Of a stretch of DNA of 44,322 nucleotides, positions 24,581 through 32,700 are shown piece after piece (position 1 is the first letter of the stretch; every line of letters starts with the position of its first letter). A program made the position numbers and the translations under genes. Under the pieces are notes generated by a model that did no database searches, was not told the DNA's origin, and was given only the letters and a program-made list of their open reading frames with translations. The DNA comes from Lachnospiraceae bacterium (GTDB taxonomy: Bacteria; Bacillota; Clostridia; Lachnospirales; Lachnospiraceae), in contig JAEDCX010000008.1 of the NCBI GenBank assembly GCA_016293925.1, forward strand, positions 1-44,322, given 5' to 3'.

Positions 24581-25309
24581 CTAGCCTCTCTTCTCATCAT
24601 CCCAGAATTTGTTCAGCAGGAGCCGGAATCTGCGCTCGTTGAAAGGAGCAACCCGGAGATTCCGGATGGTTTCTTCCGTAAGCATTCCTGTGGTTCCAAA
24701 CTCTTTGCCTGCTTCCACATATTTCTCAAGATATCCTTCCATACGATCATACAATTCCGGAATGGACATGGTTTTTCCCTGCGGACACAGGAGTGCATAA
24801 TAGTTCTCTCTGCCGCAGATACAGTCATACTGTGCCAGCAGCGGCTCATAGATCAGATCTGTCTGTGCATACCCACAGGTGGAGATGATAAAAAATCGCT
24901 TGCCCGTCATATCATATCGGATCCCATGGAAAGACTCTCCCGGAACCGGCGACTGACCCCGATAGGTACACATCATACTCAACAGCCTGTCGGTGAATAC
25001 CTTAACCTCGCCGGGCATGCCAAAAAAGTACAACGGATAACTCATGATGATCACATCTGCTGCCAGAATCTTCTGTTTGATTCCATCCATATCGTCATCG
25101 TGAATAACGCACTCTCCTTCGGTTCTCCCCCAGCAGCTCAGGCAACCGAGACACTGCCGAATCTTCAGATCGGAGATATTGATTTCCTCCACAGAACAGT
25201 CCTTCACCAGTTTCAGCCCATCCACAAATTTGCGGGTTACACGGATGGTACAGCTCTTCTCTTTTCTGGGACTGCCGTTAAACACCAGAACGGAATATTT
25301 CTTTTCCAT
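24581..25309 (-). CDS. Iron-sulfur flavoprotein, NADPH-dependent FMN reductase family
   Basis: A 242-residue flavodoxin-fold protein. FNGSPRKEKSCT near the N-terminus binds the FMN phosphate, and SYPLYFFGMPGEVKVFTDR is the second flavin loop. A compact Cys motif, Cys53-x2-Cys56-x2-Cys59-x7-Cys67, follows the second strand; this spacing is that of the [4Fe-4S] site of the archaeal and clostridial iron-sulfur flavoprotein (Isf) family. It should carry electrons between a low-potential donor and an acceptor. It is tightly set between fabD (12 bases) and the thioesterase. It may serve as a redox step in the operon's pathway, for which no ordinary enoyl reductase is encoded; that is a guess. Confidence 0.85.
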   Translation of the reverse strand: MEKKYSVLVFNGSPRKEKSCTIRVTRKFVDGLKLVKDCSVEEINISDLKIRQCLGCLSCWGRTEGECVIHDDDMDGIKQKILAADVIIMSYPLYFFGMPGEVKVFTDRLLSMMCTYRGQSPVPGESFHGIRYDMTGKRFFIISTCGYAQTDLIYEPLLAQYDCICGRENYYALLCPQGKTMSIPELYDRMEGYLEKYVEAGKEFGTTGMLTEETIRNLRVAPFNERRFRLLLNKFWDDEKRG

Positions 25310-25321
25310 GCGATCACCCTT

Positions 25322-26233
25322 TTACAGTTCGATTGCGGCGAGGCTCTCCATATCGGACACATGGAGAATCGTCACATCACTCAACGTCTTTTTCACAAGG
25401 CCGGACAAGGTGGTACCTGCACCAACTTCAATAAAGGTGTCCACACCCTGTGCATACATATCACGGATGATCTGTTCCCAGCGGACACTGTTGGAGGCCT
25501 GTTTGGAAACCGCATCGATAATGCCCTCCGCATCCGCAGGATACTGTGCACCGGTCAGGTTGGAATACATCGGGATAGCAGGCGTCTTCACATCCAATGT
25601 CTGCAGCATGTCCCGGAGCGCAGCCGTCGCATCTGCCATGTATGGTGTGTGGAACGCACCGCTGACCGCCAGTCTGACTGCACGTCCACCCTTTTCTTTG
25701 ATGGCTTCCGCAAATGCATCCAGTTCCTCCACCGCGCCTGCACAGGATAACTGTCCCGGACAATTGTAATTGACCGGATACACATTGTGGAAGGTCTTAC
25801 AAACCGCTTCCACATCCTCGTTTGACAATTTCAGTGCTGCTACCATGGAACCCGGATGGGCTGCTGCACATTCGGACATGGTCTTGCCCCGGAGGCAGAC
25901 AAGTCTGAACGCCTCTTCCTCTGTCAGCACGCCTGCGAAGGCCAGAGCCGGAATCTCTCCCAGCGAAAAGCCGGCCACATAATCTGCCCGGATCCCCTTA
26001 TCCGCCAATGCCTTGGCACATGCCAGATCCGTCAAGAACAGACAGGGCTGTGTATTCTCTGTCAATGTCAGTTCCTCACCCGGTCCTTCAAAACACATCT
26101 TCATTGTCTCCGGGCGAATCTTCTCGCCCATATCGAATACCGCCTTTGCCGTATCGTTATTCTCGTACAAATCTTTGCCCATTCCCACATACTGGGCACC
26201 CTGTCCTGCAAATAAAAAAGCAACTTTTCCCAT
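25322..26233 (-). CDS. fabD: Malonyl-CoA:ACP acyltransferase
   Basis: FabD loads malonyl units onto acyl carrier protein. The 303-residue protein starts MGKVAFLFAGQGAQYVGMG, holding the oxyanion-hole Gln11. The nucleophile is Ser90 in GFSLGE, Arg115 (LRGKTM) binds the malonyl carboxylate and His195 (SGAFHTPYM) completes the dyad. The family's normal length is about 310 aa. The start at 26233 (AAGGTGAG seven bases upstream) avoids a longer overlap with fabZ. It lies between fabZ and the iron-sulfur flavoprotein gene. The malonyl-selective Arg suggests malonyl-CoA is the extender. Confidence 0.95.
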   Translation of the reverse strand: MGKVAFLFAGQGAQYVGMGKDLYENNDTAKAVFDMGEKIRPETMKMCFEGPGEELTLTENTQPCLFLTDLACAKALADKGIRADYVAGFSLGEIPALAFAGVLTEEEAFRLVCLRGKTMSECAAAHPGSMVAALKLSNEDVEAVCKTFHNVYPVNYNCPGQLSCAGAVEELDAFAEAIKEKGGRAVRLAVSGAFHTPYMADATAALRDMLQTLDVKTPAIPMYSNLTGAQYPADAEGIIDAVSKQASNSVRWEQIIRDMYAQGVDTFIEVGAGTTLSGLVKKTLSDVTILHVSDMESLAAIEL

Positions 26234-26252
26234 TTGTTTTCTCACCTTTCGC

Positions 26253-26696
26253 CTATTGGCCAATTGATTCTTTCGGCACTGCCGTAAATGTCATGGAGCC
26301 CTTCGTGCGAAGCTGTCCGTCCACCAATACCTTTGCGTCGAAAGAGGTCAGTCCGCCCGCGTCACGGGTTTTCTTCACTGTGATATCCAGTACGTCACCC
26401 GGCAAAACCGGCTTCACAAACTTAAACTGATCCACCTTCAGAAGAACGTAGATCATGTCATCCTTCACGCCTTCATGGTCCACCACCAGAGAGCAGAGCT
26501 GTGCGCAGCACTCAATGATCAGAACCCCGGGCATAATCGGCATTCCCGGAAAGTGACCCTCGAAATAGGGTTCATTCACGCAGACGTTTTTGGTCCCCCT
26601 GGCACTCTCTCCCGGAACCAGTTCCAGCACCCGCTCAATCATCTGGAAGGGCGGTCTCTGACGAATCCGCTGATTGATATCCATGATGTTCATCAT
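26253..26696 (-). CDS. fabZ: 3-hydroxyacyl-ACP dehydratase
   Basis: A hotdog-fold enzyme (147 aa) that removes water from 3-hydroxyacyl-ACP to give trans-2-enoyl-ACP. The catalytic signature is complete: GHFPGMPIMPGVLIIECCAQ, with His48 and Glu62. Length and start region (IRQRPPFQMIERV) are standard for FabZ. The ATG overlaps the fabG stop (ATGA), a translational coupling signal, and GGGGGA precedes it. There is no FabA-type isomerase motif to be seen, and no enoyl reductase gene beside it. Confidence 0.95.
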   Translation of the reverse strand: MMNIMDINQRIRQRPPFQMIERVLELVPGESARGTKNVCVNEPYFEGHFPGMPIMPGVLIIECCAQLCSLVVDHEGVKDDMIYVLLKVDQFKFVKPVLPGDVLDITVKKTRDAGGLTSFDAKVLVDGQLRTKGSMTFTAVPKESIGQ

Positions 26697-27427
26697 AAGC
26701 TCAGTCCCCCGTCAAGCACCAATACCTGTCCTGTCATGTAGGAGCTTGCATCGGAGCACAGGAAAGATACCAGGTCTGCGATCTCTTTCACATCCGCAAA
26801 CCGTCCCATCGGCACCACCTTCAGATATTCTTCTTTTTTCTCCGGCGGAAGCTGATCCACCATCTCGGTCTGTACGAAGCCGGGTGCAACCGCATTGACA
26901 CGGATCCCGTAAGGAGCCAGTTCTTTGGCCATAGTCTGTGTCATACTGTTTACCGCACCTTTGGTGGCACTATATACCGTCTGCCCCGGAATGGCTACCA
27001 TAGAGCTTACGGAAGACATATTGATGATGACACCGGATTTCTTACGGAACATCTTCAATACTGCCTGCTGTGCGCAGAAAAAATAACCCTTTACATTCAG
27101 TTCAAAGCATTGATCCAGATTCTCTTTATTCAGCATCAGCAGGAACTCGTCACGAACGATCCCTGCATTGTTCACAAGGACATCGATCTGTCCGTAGGTT
27201 TTGGTGATGACCCGGATCATCTCTTTTACCTGATCTGCGTCTGCCACATCGGCTTTCACAGCCATGGCGTCCTGTCCCATTGCTTTAATCTCGGCAACCA
27301 CTGCTTCCGCATCCGCATCGCTGTGGCTGTAATTCACGATCACTGTCATTCCGTCCTGTGCAAGGCGAAGTGCACATGCACGTCCGATTCCCTTGGATGC
27401 ACCGGTCACTAATGCGATTCTGGCCAT
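26693..27427 (-). CDS. fabG: 3-oxoacyl-ACP reductase
   Basis: A short-chain dehydrogenase (244 aa), NADPH-dependent, reducing 3-oxoacyl-ACP. The motifs are TGASKGIG (8-15, cofactor), NNAG (86-89) and the catalytic Ser139, Tyr152 and Lys156. Arg residues after the first strand are not obvious, so the cofactor preference is by family only. The sequence is close to housekeeping FabG. It stands between the ketosynthase fusion (13 bases) and fabZ (4-base overlap). CAGGAGGG is the ribosome site. Confidence 0.95.
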   Translation of the reverse strand: MARIALVTGASKGIGRACALRLAQDGMTVIVNYSHSDADAEAVVAEIKAMGQDAMAVKADVADADQVKEMIRVITKTYGQIDVLVNNAGIVRDEFLLMLNKENLDQCFELNVKGYFFCAQQAVLKMFRKKSGVIINMSSVSSMVAIPGQTVYSATKGAVNSMTQTMAKELAPYGIRVNAVAPGFVQTEMVDQLPPEKKEEYLKVVPMGRFADVKEIADLVSFLCSDASSYMTGQVLVLDGGLSL

Positions 27428-27440
27428 ATGTCCCTCCTGA

Positions 27441-29843
27441 TTATTGCCGTAAGATCACAGCACTGTAAGATCCGCCTGCACCATAAGAGGTTACAAGGAT
27501 ATTCTTCAAAGCACTCTGATCCATTGTTATTTTCTTCACTGTACCGTCTGCAACGCAGTATGCTTCATCCGCGCCTGTCAGTTTTCCGCCAAGGAGCATT
27601 GCCGCATGGGCTGCGGAAAGGGTTGCTGCCGCCGCTCTTCCCTCACCGACGGTATTCTTTACCGTGAGAATCGGGAGAGATGCAAGCTTGTCGCCGAATA
27701 CACGTCCGTAGGATGCAATCTCCAATTCGTCGATGGCGGCAAGTCCGTTTCCGAAACCAACGATCGCATCAATATCGGAGATATTCATGCCTGCGTCTTC
27801 ACAAGCCAATGTAATCGCCGTATCCAGAGCTTCTCCGGAGCCTGTCAGTTTACCGAATTCCACCGAAGCATGCGCCATACCGAAACCGGCAACCTCTGCG
27901 TATGCCTTGGCACCTCTTGTCTTCATGCTGCTCTCGCTCTCCAGCATAAGGGTTGTACTGCCGTCCGATAAGGTGAAACCGTTCTCCCCTGCATAAGCCG
28001 CCGTGTTTTTCTCTGCCACCAGTCCTAATTTGCCATAGAGTTCCGTGATGATCTCACTGTTCTCATCGGTACCAGTTGCCAGAATCATCTTTTCCTGACC
28101 CTGACGGATGACCTGACAGCCGTATGCGATGCTGCCAAGACCTGACTGTGCACCGTTTGTCACCGTTACATTATATCCCTTGATACCGGAGCAGATGGAC
28201 AGATAACCGCCTGCTGCGTTATATACGGTATTGGGGAACTTGAAGGCACTGCCTGCCGCATTCCCTTTCTCGGTCAGATCCATCTGGAAATTACATACGG
28301 TGGCAAGCGGTCCGTCGGCCGTACCGACTACGATTCCGATGTCGGTAGCATTCTCGTCGCTAACCGTAACCCCCGCATCCTGGATAGCACCACATCCGGA
28401 CACTACCTGAATCTGGCTGAATTTATCCAATTTCCGGTAGAAGGCCATCTTCACCCCGTATCTTGCGAAATCTTCGCTTCCGACCGTCGACTGGACGGAG
28501 GCAGAATCCGGTGTGACACCGTTCTGAACTGCCTCTGCATAGGCTTCCACTGTATTCCCTGCAGGGCTTACGATACCGATACCGGTGACATATACCTTCT
28601 CCGGTTCCGGAATACGCACATCGCCGGCAGACTTGCTGAAGATGATGCTTGCATTGTTTCCGCCGAATGCAAAGGAGTTGCTCATGACACTGTTCAACGC
28701 TTTCTCTTTGGATGTATTCGGGCAGAAATCAATCTTGCCCGCACGCTCCTTGAGGTTCACAAGATCCTCCTCACTGTATCCTACGGTTGCAGGTATCTTA
28801 TTCTCTGTCAGGGCTTTCACCGCGAAAACGGCCTCAATGGCGCCTGCCGCACCCAGACAGTGACCTACCATCGCCTTGGTGGAGCTAACACTCAGGTTAT
28901 CATTCTTCTCATCGAAAATCGTATGTAAAGACAGGAACTCTGCATTGTCATTCTTACCGGTTCCCGTACCATGCGCATTGATATATCCGATCTCATTCTC
29001 ATCCACTCCGGAATTGGCAAGTGCACGACGGATCGCATGCATCTGTCCCTCTCCGTCCTCCCGGGGTGCCGTGATATGATGGGCATCACTGCTGATTCCG
29101 GAGCCAAGCACCTCACAATAAATATGTGCGCCTCTTGCAACCGCATGTTCATAAGACTCCACGATCAGCACGCCGGAGCCCTCTCCCAGAGTAATTCCGG
29201 AACAGTGATTGAAAGGAGAACAGTTATGCTCATCCAATGCATGAAGTGCAGTAAACCCTGCGTACGGAACAGAGGCAAATGCGTCCGCACCACCGGCAAT
29301 GACCACATCACTCTTGCCTGCACGGATCAGATCACAGGCATATGCAATACTGATGGTACTGGCTGCACAGGCGTTGGCAATATTGGTAACCACACCGCCT
29401 GCTCCGTAGATCTCAGCCACCTGATTGGCAATGGCGGAAATCGGCATCTTCGGGATATCCTCTACAGGCTTACCGTTGTTGTAATAGTCTTCCACACTCA
29501 CAACACCGCCCACACAGCTTCCCATGATGACACTGATTCTGTTAAGATCCTCTTGGGCAGTATCGTACCCCGCATCGGCAATTGCTTCGCCTGCTGCCCG
29601 GATACACAGTCTGGATACACGGTCCATCTCCTCCGCCTTCGGTACTTCGTTGATAGATTCATCCGTCACTTCTGCCGCCAGCTTTGCATAGCAGTCCCGG
29701 GTATCTACGGATGTTGTCTCCCGAATGCCCGAAACACTGTCCAGTGCATTCTTCCAGGTTTCTTCCACATTGCTGCCGATGGCACAGATCATTCCGAGAC
29801 CGGTGATCACGCAGCGATTCTTATTCTCTGTCATATTCTGCAT
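27441..29843 (-). CDS. Fused ketosynthase and inactive ketosynthase (chain-length-factor-like)
   Basis: An 800-residue protein made of two ketosynthase modules in tandem. The first (about 8-405) is FabF/KS-alpha-like and intact: Cys159 in NACAAST, His291 in NAHGTGTG, Lys323 and His328 in STKAMVGH, and the gatekeeper-type FAFGGNN. The second (about 415-800) begins KVYVTGIGIVSPAGN and keeps the fold (IAYGCQVIRQG; SYGAGGSYSAVIL). All three catalytic positions are changed: Cys to Ala565 (in TNGAQSG), first His to Phe697, second His to Glu734. Loss of activity in the second partner is how chain length factors of type II polyketide and PUFA synthases look. The start at 29843 has AGGAAAG upstream. 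FabF proteins are normally single modules of about 410 aa. Confidence 0.9.
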   Translation of the reverse strand: MQNMTENKNRCVITGLGMICAIGSNVEETWKNALDSVSGIRETTSVDTRDCYAKLAAEVTDESINEVPKAEEMDRVSRLCIRAAGEAIADAGYDTAQEDLNRISVIMGSCVGGVVSVEDYYNNGKPVEDIPKMPISAIANQVAEIYGAGGVVTNIANACAASTISIAYACDLIRAGKSDVVIAGGADAFASVPYAGFTALHALDEHNCSPFNHCSGITLGEGSGVLIVESYEHAVARGAHIYCEVLGSGISSDAHHITAPREDGEGQMHAIRRALANSGVDENEIGYINAHGTGTGKNDNAEFLSLHTIFDEKNDNLSVSSTKAMVGHCLGAAGAIEAVFAVKALTENKIPATVGYSEEDLVNLKERAGKIDFCPNTSKEKALNSVMSNSFAFGGNNASIIFSKSAGDVRIPEPEKVYVTGIGIVSPAGNTVEAYAEAVQNGVTPDSASVQSTVGSEDFARYGVKMAFYRKLDKFSQIQVVSGCGAIQDAGVTVSDENATDIGIVVGTADGPLATVCNFQMDLTEKGNAAGSAFKFPNTVYNAAGGYLSICSGIKGYNVTVTNGAQSGLGSIAYGCQVIRQGQEKMILATGTDENSEIITELYGKLGLVAEKNTAAYAGENGFTLSDGSTTLMLESESSMKTRGAKAYAEVAGFGMAHASVEFGKLTGSGEALDTAITLACEDAGMNISDIDAIVGFGNGLAAIDELEIASYGRVFGDKLASLPILTVKNTVGEGRAAAATLSAAHAAMLLGGKLTGADEAYCVADGTVKKITMDQSALKNILVTSYGAGGSYSAVILRQ

Positions 29844-29918
29844 CCCACTTTCCTGTATTCTGTCTATATCTGTATCCGGCATACGCCGGAATTCCCTACT
29901 CTTCCCTCTGACGAATCA

Positions 29919-29940
29919 CCCGGACCCCACAGGGTCCGGG
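29919..29940 (-). other. 9-bp intercistronic hairpin between ACP and ketosynthase genes
   Basis: CCCGGACCC, a 4-base loop and the exact complement. There is no U-run. It probably stabilises the upstream ACP message or marks a processing site, allowing more ACP than ketosynthase to be made. Confidence 0.65.
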
Positions 29941-29967
29941 ATAGAATCAGATACTGCGTAGCACTTC

Positions 29968-30210
29968 CTACTGATGTTCAGCGATATAATCCGTCAGTGT
30001 ATCTACGCTGTAGAAAGGCTCTTTGCCGACACCTGTAAGGGATACGCCGAACTCCTCGTCGACTGCTGCAATGATCTCAAGAGAGTCAATGGAGTCAAGT
30101 CCGATCTCATCACCAAACAAATAGATCTCGTTGGTAAGCATATCTCTGTCGATACCAAGATTCGTGCAAAGAAGATCTTTCACTTTTTCTGCAATTTGTT
30201 CTTTGTTCAT
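29968..30210 (-). CDS. Acyl carrier protein
   Basis: An 80-residue acidic ACP: MNKEQIAEKVKDLLCTNLGID at the start and GLDSIDSLEIIAAVDEEFGVSL in the centre, where the Ser after the Asp (DS-IDSLEI) takes the phosphopantetheine arm. The variable loop before the site (NEIYLFGDEI) differs from housekeeping AcpP, which usually has DLGADSLDTVEL. It is the dedicated carrier of this operon by position, between plsC and the ketosynthase fusion. The start at 30210 has AGGAAG seven bases upstream; the long upstream frame has no coding signal. Confidence 0.94.
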   Translation of the reverse strand: MNKEQIAEKVKDLLCTNLGIDRDMLTNEIYLFGDEIGLDSIDSLEIIAAVDEEFGVSLTGVGKEPFYSVDTLTDYIAEHQ

Positions 30211-30362
30211 GGTGTTACTTCCTTTCTTGATTTCTGGCTCTTCCCGAGCCGATCTATGATCAGGGACAATGCCCTTATCATCCGCTATATACGTTTTCCG
30301 CCCGTTGCAATGTATACTGTTATGTACGCCGGAAACATATTGCCGCACCGACCATCCACACC

Positions 30363-30998
30363 CTACTCGCCCGTGATCTCCCGGCGCATGGTGAGAATCG
30401 TCTCCCGGCACTGTGTTGCTGCCTCCGCAAGGATCTGTGACGGGCGTCCTTTTCTGTGGATATCTGCCTGAATCGGTGTTCCAATCGTCAGCCTCTGTCT
30501 ACGGAATTTCCGATACCCTCCGCTGATGACCATGGGGATTACCGGCGCATCCGTGTGCCTTGCCAGCATGAGGAATCCCGGGAAGAACTGCCCCAGTGTT
30601 CCGTCTTTGGACAACTGCCCCTCCGGGAAAATCAGAATCGAATGACCTTTTCGCAGGATTTTCTCGGATCTGTCCATCCATTCGTTATCCATATCCTTCA
30701 GATTGATGGGGATATATCGAAGATGGCAAAACAGCCAGTGGATACTCTTCTTGTCGTACCATTTTCTTGTCACCAGTACATACGGCTTCACCCTGCACAA
30801 CGCCTGCGGAACGAAAGAACCGTCATTATGACTGGTATGATTGGCGATGAGAATACACGCCTGCTTCCGCATCATTTCCTTTACTGCTTTATCCTGATAT
30901 ACAATCCTGGGTCTGTAAACAATCCAGGTGATCCCGGTCCATACACCATAGATCAAATGTACCAGACCGTGTACAATACCGTAACCTATTGTCTTCAT
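30363..30998 (-). CDS. plsC: 1-acylglycerol-3-phosphate acyltransferase (PlsC family)
   Basis: A 211-residue acyltransferase with one hydrophobic N-terminal segment (about 5-28) that should dock it on the membrane. The catalytic HxxxxD motif is His54...Asp59 in NHTSHNDG, and the second motif is FPEG (124-127). It transfers an acyl chain from acyl-ACP or acyl-CoA to lysophosphatidate or a similar acceptor. Being directly upstream of the ACP gene, it may use this operon's own product. Whether it is the housekeeping PlsC of the cell cannot be told. AAGGAA lies seven bases before the start. Confidence 0.92.
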   Translation of the reverse strand: MKTIGYGIVHGLVHLIYGVWTGITWIVYRPRIVYQDKAVKEMMRKQACILIANHTSHNDGSFVPQALCRVKPYVLVTRKWYDKKSIHWLFCHLRYIPINLKDMDNEWMDRSEKILRKGHSILIFPEGQLSKDGTLGQFFPGFLMLARHTDAPVIPMVISGGYRKFRRQRLTIGTPIQADIHRKGRPSQILAEAATQCRETILTMRREITGE

Positions 30999-31071
30999 GT
31001 ATCTGTTCCTTGCGAATGAATTCTGAATATTGAAAAAAGCATTTCGTCAGATAAAGCTTCCGACAGCAAAA

Positions 31072-31950
31072 TTATTCCGACAGAAAACCGCGCAGGCGCT
31101 CCATCTCCTGCTTCATGACATCGATTCCGTGCTGGTAGAAGCTACCCAGTTTCTCCGGATTGTTCTCAAAATGCCCGATCCCTGCCTGCGTCGGACGTAT
31201 GATGAACACCTTGCCCATACGTTCCATCTCGCGCAGATCCTCCATCTGCTTCTCATAGACATCCTTTCTCTTGAGAAGCGCCGTAGCCATACGGGGATAT
31301 TTGGACCGGTATGTCACGTTGACCAGCATCTTCATCCGGCTATAATCGGTAGGGTTCTCCCCCTCTTTGCGGGTGAGGATGACAACAGCCTTCCTGCAAT
31401 TGGTCAATGCATGCATAATCGGTACGGAATCAATGATACTGCCGTCCAAATACTGATATTCACCCAGTTTCACAGGATCACAGATCAGCGGTACGGAGCA
31501 GGATGCCTTGCACAACTGTAACAGCTGGTCTTCCGTTCCGTCCGGCTTCAGATATTCCGCAATGCCCTTCTGACAGTTTGCCACTACGAATTCACACTCT
31601 ACCCCGCCTCGGAAATATGCCTGGAAATCAAAGGGGATCTGGGAGTACGCATAGGTATACAGCATGGTGTCCAGGTCCAGTATCTTCCGGCTACGGTTCC
31701 GGTACATCTGCCCGATACCGTAATAGGGATCTGCATTCTCATGCATAATCACCTTCTGGGTTCTTCCCTTCTGCCCCGACACATAATTAATCGCATTACC
31801 GGCTCCGGCAGATACACCAACGATGTATGGGAATGCAATATTCTGTTCCATGAGATAATCCAAAACACCCGCTGTAAAGATGCCCCTGAAAGAGCCACCC
31901 TCCAGCACCAATCCGGTTCTATGCACGTCTCTGTCCTCTCCGTATGTCAT
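31072..31950 (-). CDS. Patatin-like phospholipase
   Basis: A 292-residue lipid acyl hydrolase of the YjjU/RssA type. The oxyanion hole is LEGGSFRG (16-23), the nucleophile is Ser47 in GVSAG and the catalytic Asp169 is in LDGS. No signal peptide or membrane helix is visible. It is the first gene of the acyl-chain operon, 73 bases before plsC, with a strong promoter. Together with PlsC it could remodel membrane lipid (hydrolysis and re-acylation). The start lacks a clear Shine-Dalgarno; no better Met exists downstream before the GG motif. Confidence 0.9.
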   Translation of the reverse strand: MTYGEDRDVHRTGLVLEGGSFRGIFTAGVLDYLMEQNIAFPYIVGVSAGAGNAINYVSGQKGRTQKVIMHENADPYYGIGQMYRNRSRKILDLDTMLYTYAYSQIPFDFQAYFRGGVECEFVVANCQKGIAEYLKPDGTEDQLLQLCKASCSVPLICDPVKLGEYQYLDGSIIDSVPIMHALTNCRKAVVILTRKEGENPTDYSRMKMLVNVTYRSKYPRMATALLKRKDVYEKQMEDLREMERMGKVFIIRPTQAGIGHFENNPEKLGSFYQHGIDVMKQEMERLRGFLSE

Positions 31951-31992
31951 CGCGCCGGAATACCATTGTTGCCATTCGGGCGTAGATACGGT

Positions 31993-32021
31993 ATAATATT
32001 ATCATTATGGGAATCTGTCAA
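31993..32021 (-). promoter_or_regulatory. Promoter of the nine-gene acyl-chain operon
   Basis: On the minus strand TTGACA (32016-32021), 17 bases, TATTAT (31993-31998), 43 bases upstream of the patatin start codon. It is a strong sigma-A form. The divergent regulator gene starts 74 bases away. Confidence 0.8.
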
Positions 32022-32065
32022 CAATGGACAATATTCTCCAAATTTGTTACCTTACCGGAGGGATT

Positions 32066-32082
32066 CCGATATCGTTTATCGG
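32066..32082 (+). promoter_or_regulatory. Candidate TetR-type operator
   Basis: CCGATA-TCGTT-TATCGG is a perfect 6-5-6 inverted repeat in the intergenic region between the operon promoter and the tetR start. Size and position fit a TetR-family binding site; it lies about 45 bp behind the operon -35. Confidence 0.5.
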
Positions 32083-32094
32083 TCAAATTGTTGT

Positions 32095-32691
32095 ATGTCG
32101 AATGATATGAGGGAGAAAAAGAACAAACGCAGCGAATCCGCCAAGTCTGCCATACAGGAAGCCTTAATCCAGATTCTGGAAGTAAAGCCCTTAGACCGGA
32201 TCACCATCAGTGAATTGTCTGATGCTGCCGGCGTGAATCGTAAGACGTTCTATGCCCATTACAGCAAGATTGAAGACGTGGCCGTGGAGATCCAGAATGA
32301 ATTGAGTGAAAATGTGGATCTTTTCCTGCAGTATTGTATGATCGACGAGTATGGCATGGGTCCCCAGTTCTTCATTCAGCTGATCCACACGCTTTACAGC
32401 AGCAACCCCGTATTCTTCGAGAATCTGTTTGTACAGCGCAATTATCATTTCTTCGCGGAACATGTGAGGGACGCCCTGCGGCAGCAGCTGCTCCATGCCA
32501 TGCAGACTGCGGGACAGGACGATGTGGAATCTGAATATCTCATGGAATATATCCTGAACGGCGTTTCCGCCATTATCATCAAATGGATCCGGGAAGGCAA
32601 AACCGTACCGTTTGAAACGGTTACGGACATGATGCTCCGGTTTATCACGAAGCAGATGCCCGACAGCCTTCCTCCGGACCCACCTGTATAA
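32095..32691 (+). CDS. TetR/AcrR-family transcriptional regulator
   Basis: A 198-residue regulator. The N-terminal helix-turn-helix is KSAIQEALIQILEVKPLDRITISELSDAAGVNRKTFYAHYSKIEDV, typical of TetR. The rest is a helical ligand-binding/dimer domain (FFIQLIHTLYSSNPVFFENLF and a final long helix). It is transcribed away from the acyl-chain operon and probably controls it; the ligand might be an acyl chain. No good Shine-Dalgarno is seen for either candidate start (32095 or 32107). Its stop lies only 9 bases from the convergent MATE gene. Confidence 0.9.
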   Translation: MSNDMREKKNKRSESAKSAIQEALIQILEVKPLDRITISELSDAAGVNRKTFYAHYSKIEDVAVEIQNELSENVDLFLQYCMIDEYGMGPQFFIQLIHTLYSSNPVFFENLFVQRNYHFFAEHVRDALRQQLLHAMQTAGQDDVESEYLMEYILNGVSAIIIKWIREGKTVPFETVTDMMLRFITKQMPDSLPPDPPV

Positions 32692-32700
32692 TTCATTACG

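Noticed and set aside
30211..30411. N-terminal extension of the ACP protein
   Set aside because: The extra residues have no ACP or targeting features, and AGGAAG marks the shorter start.
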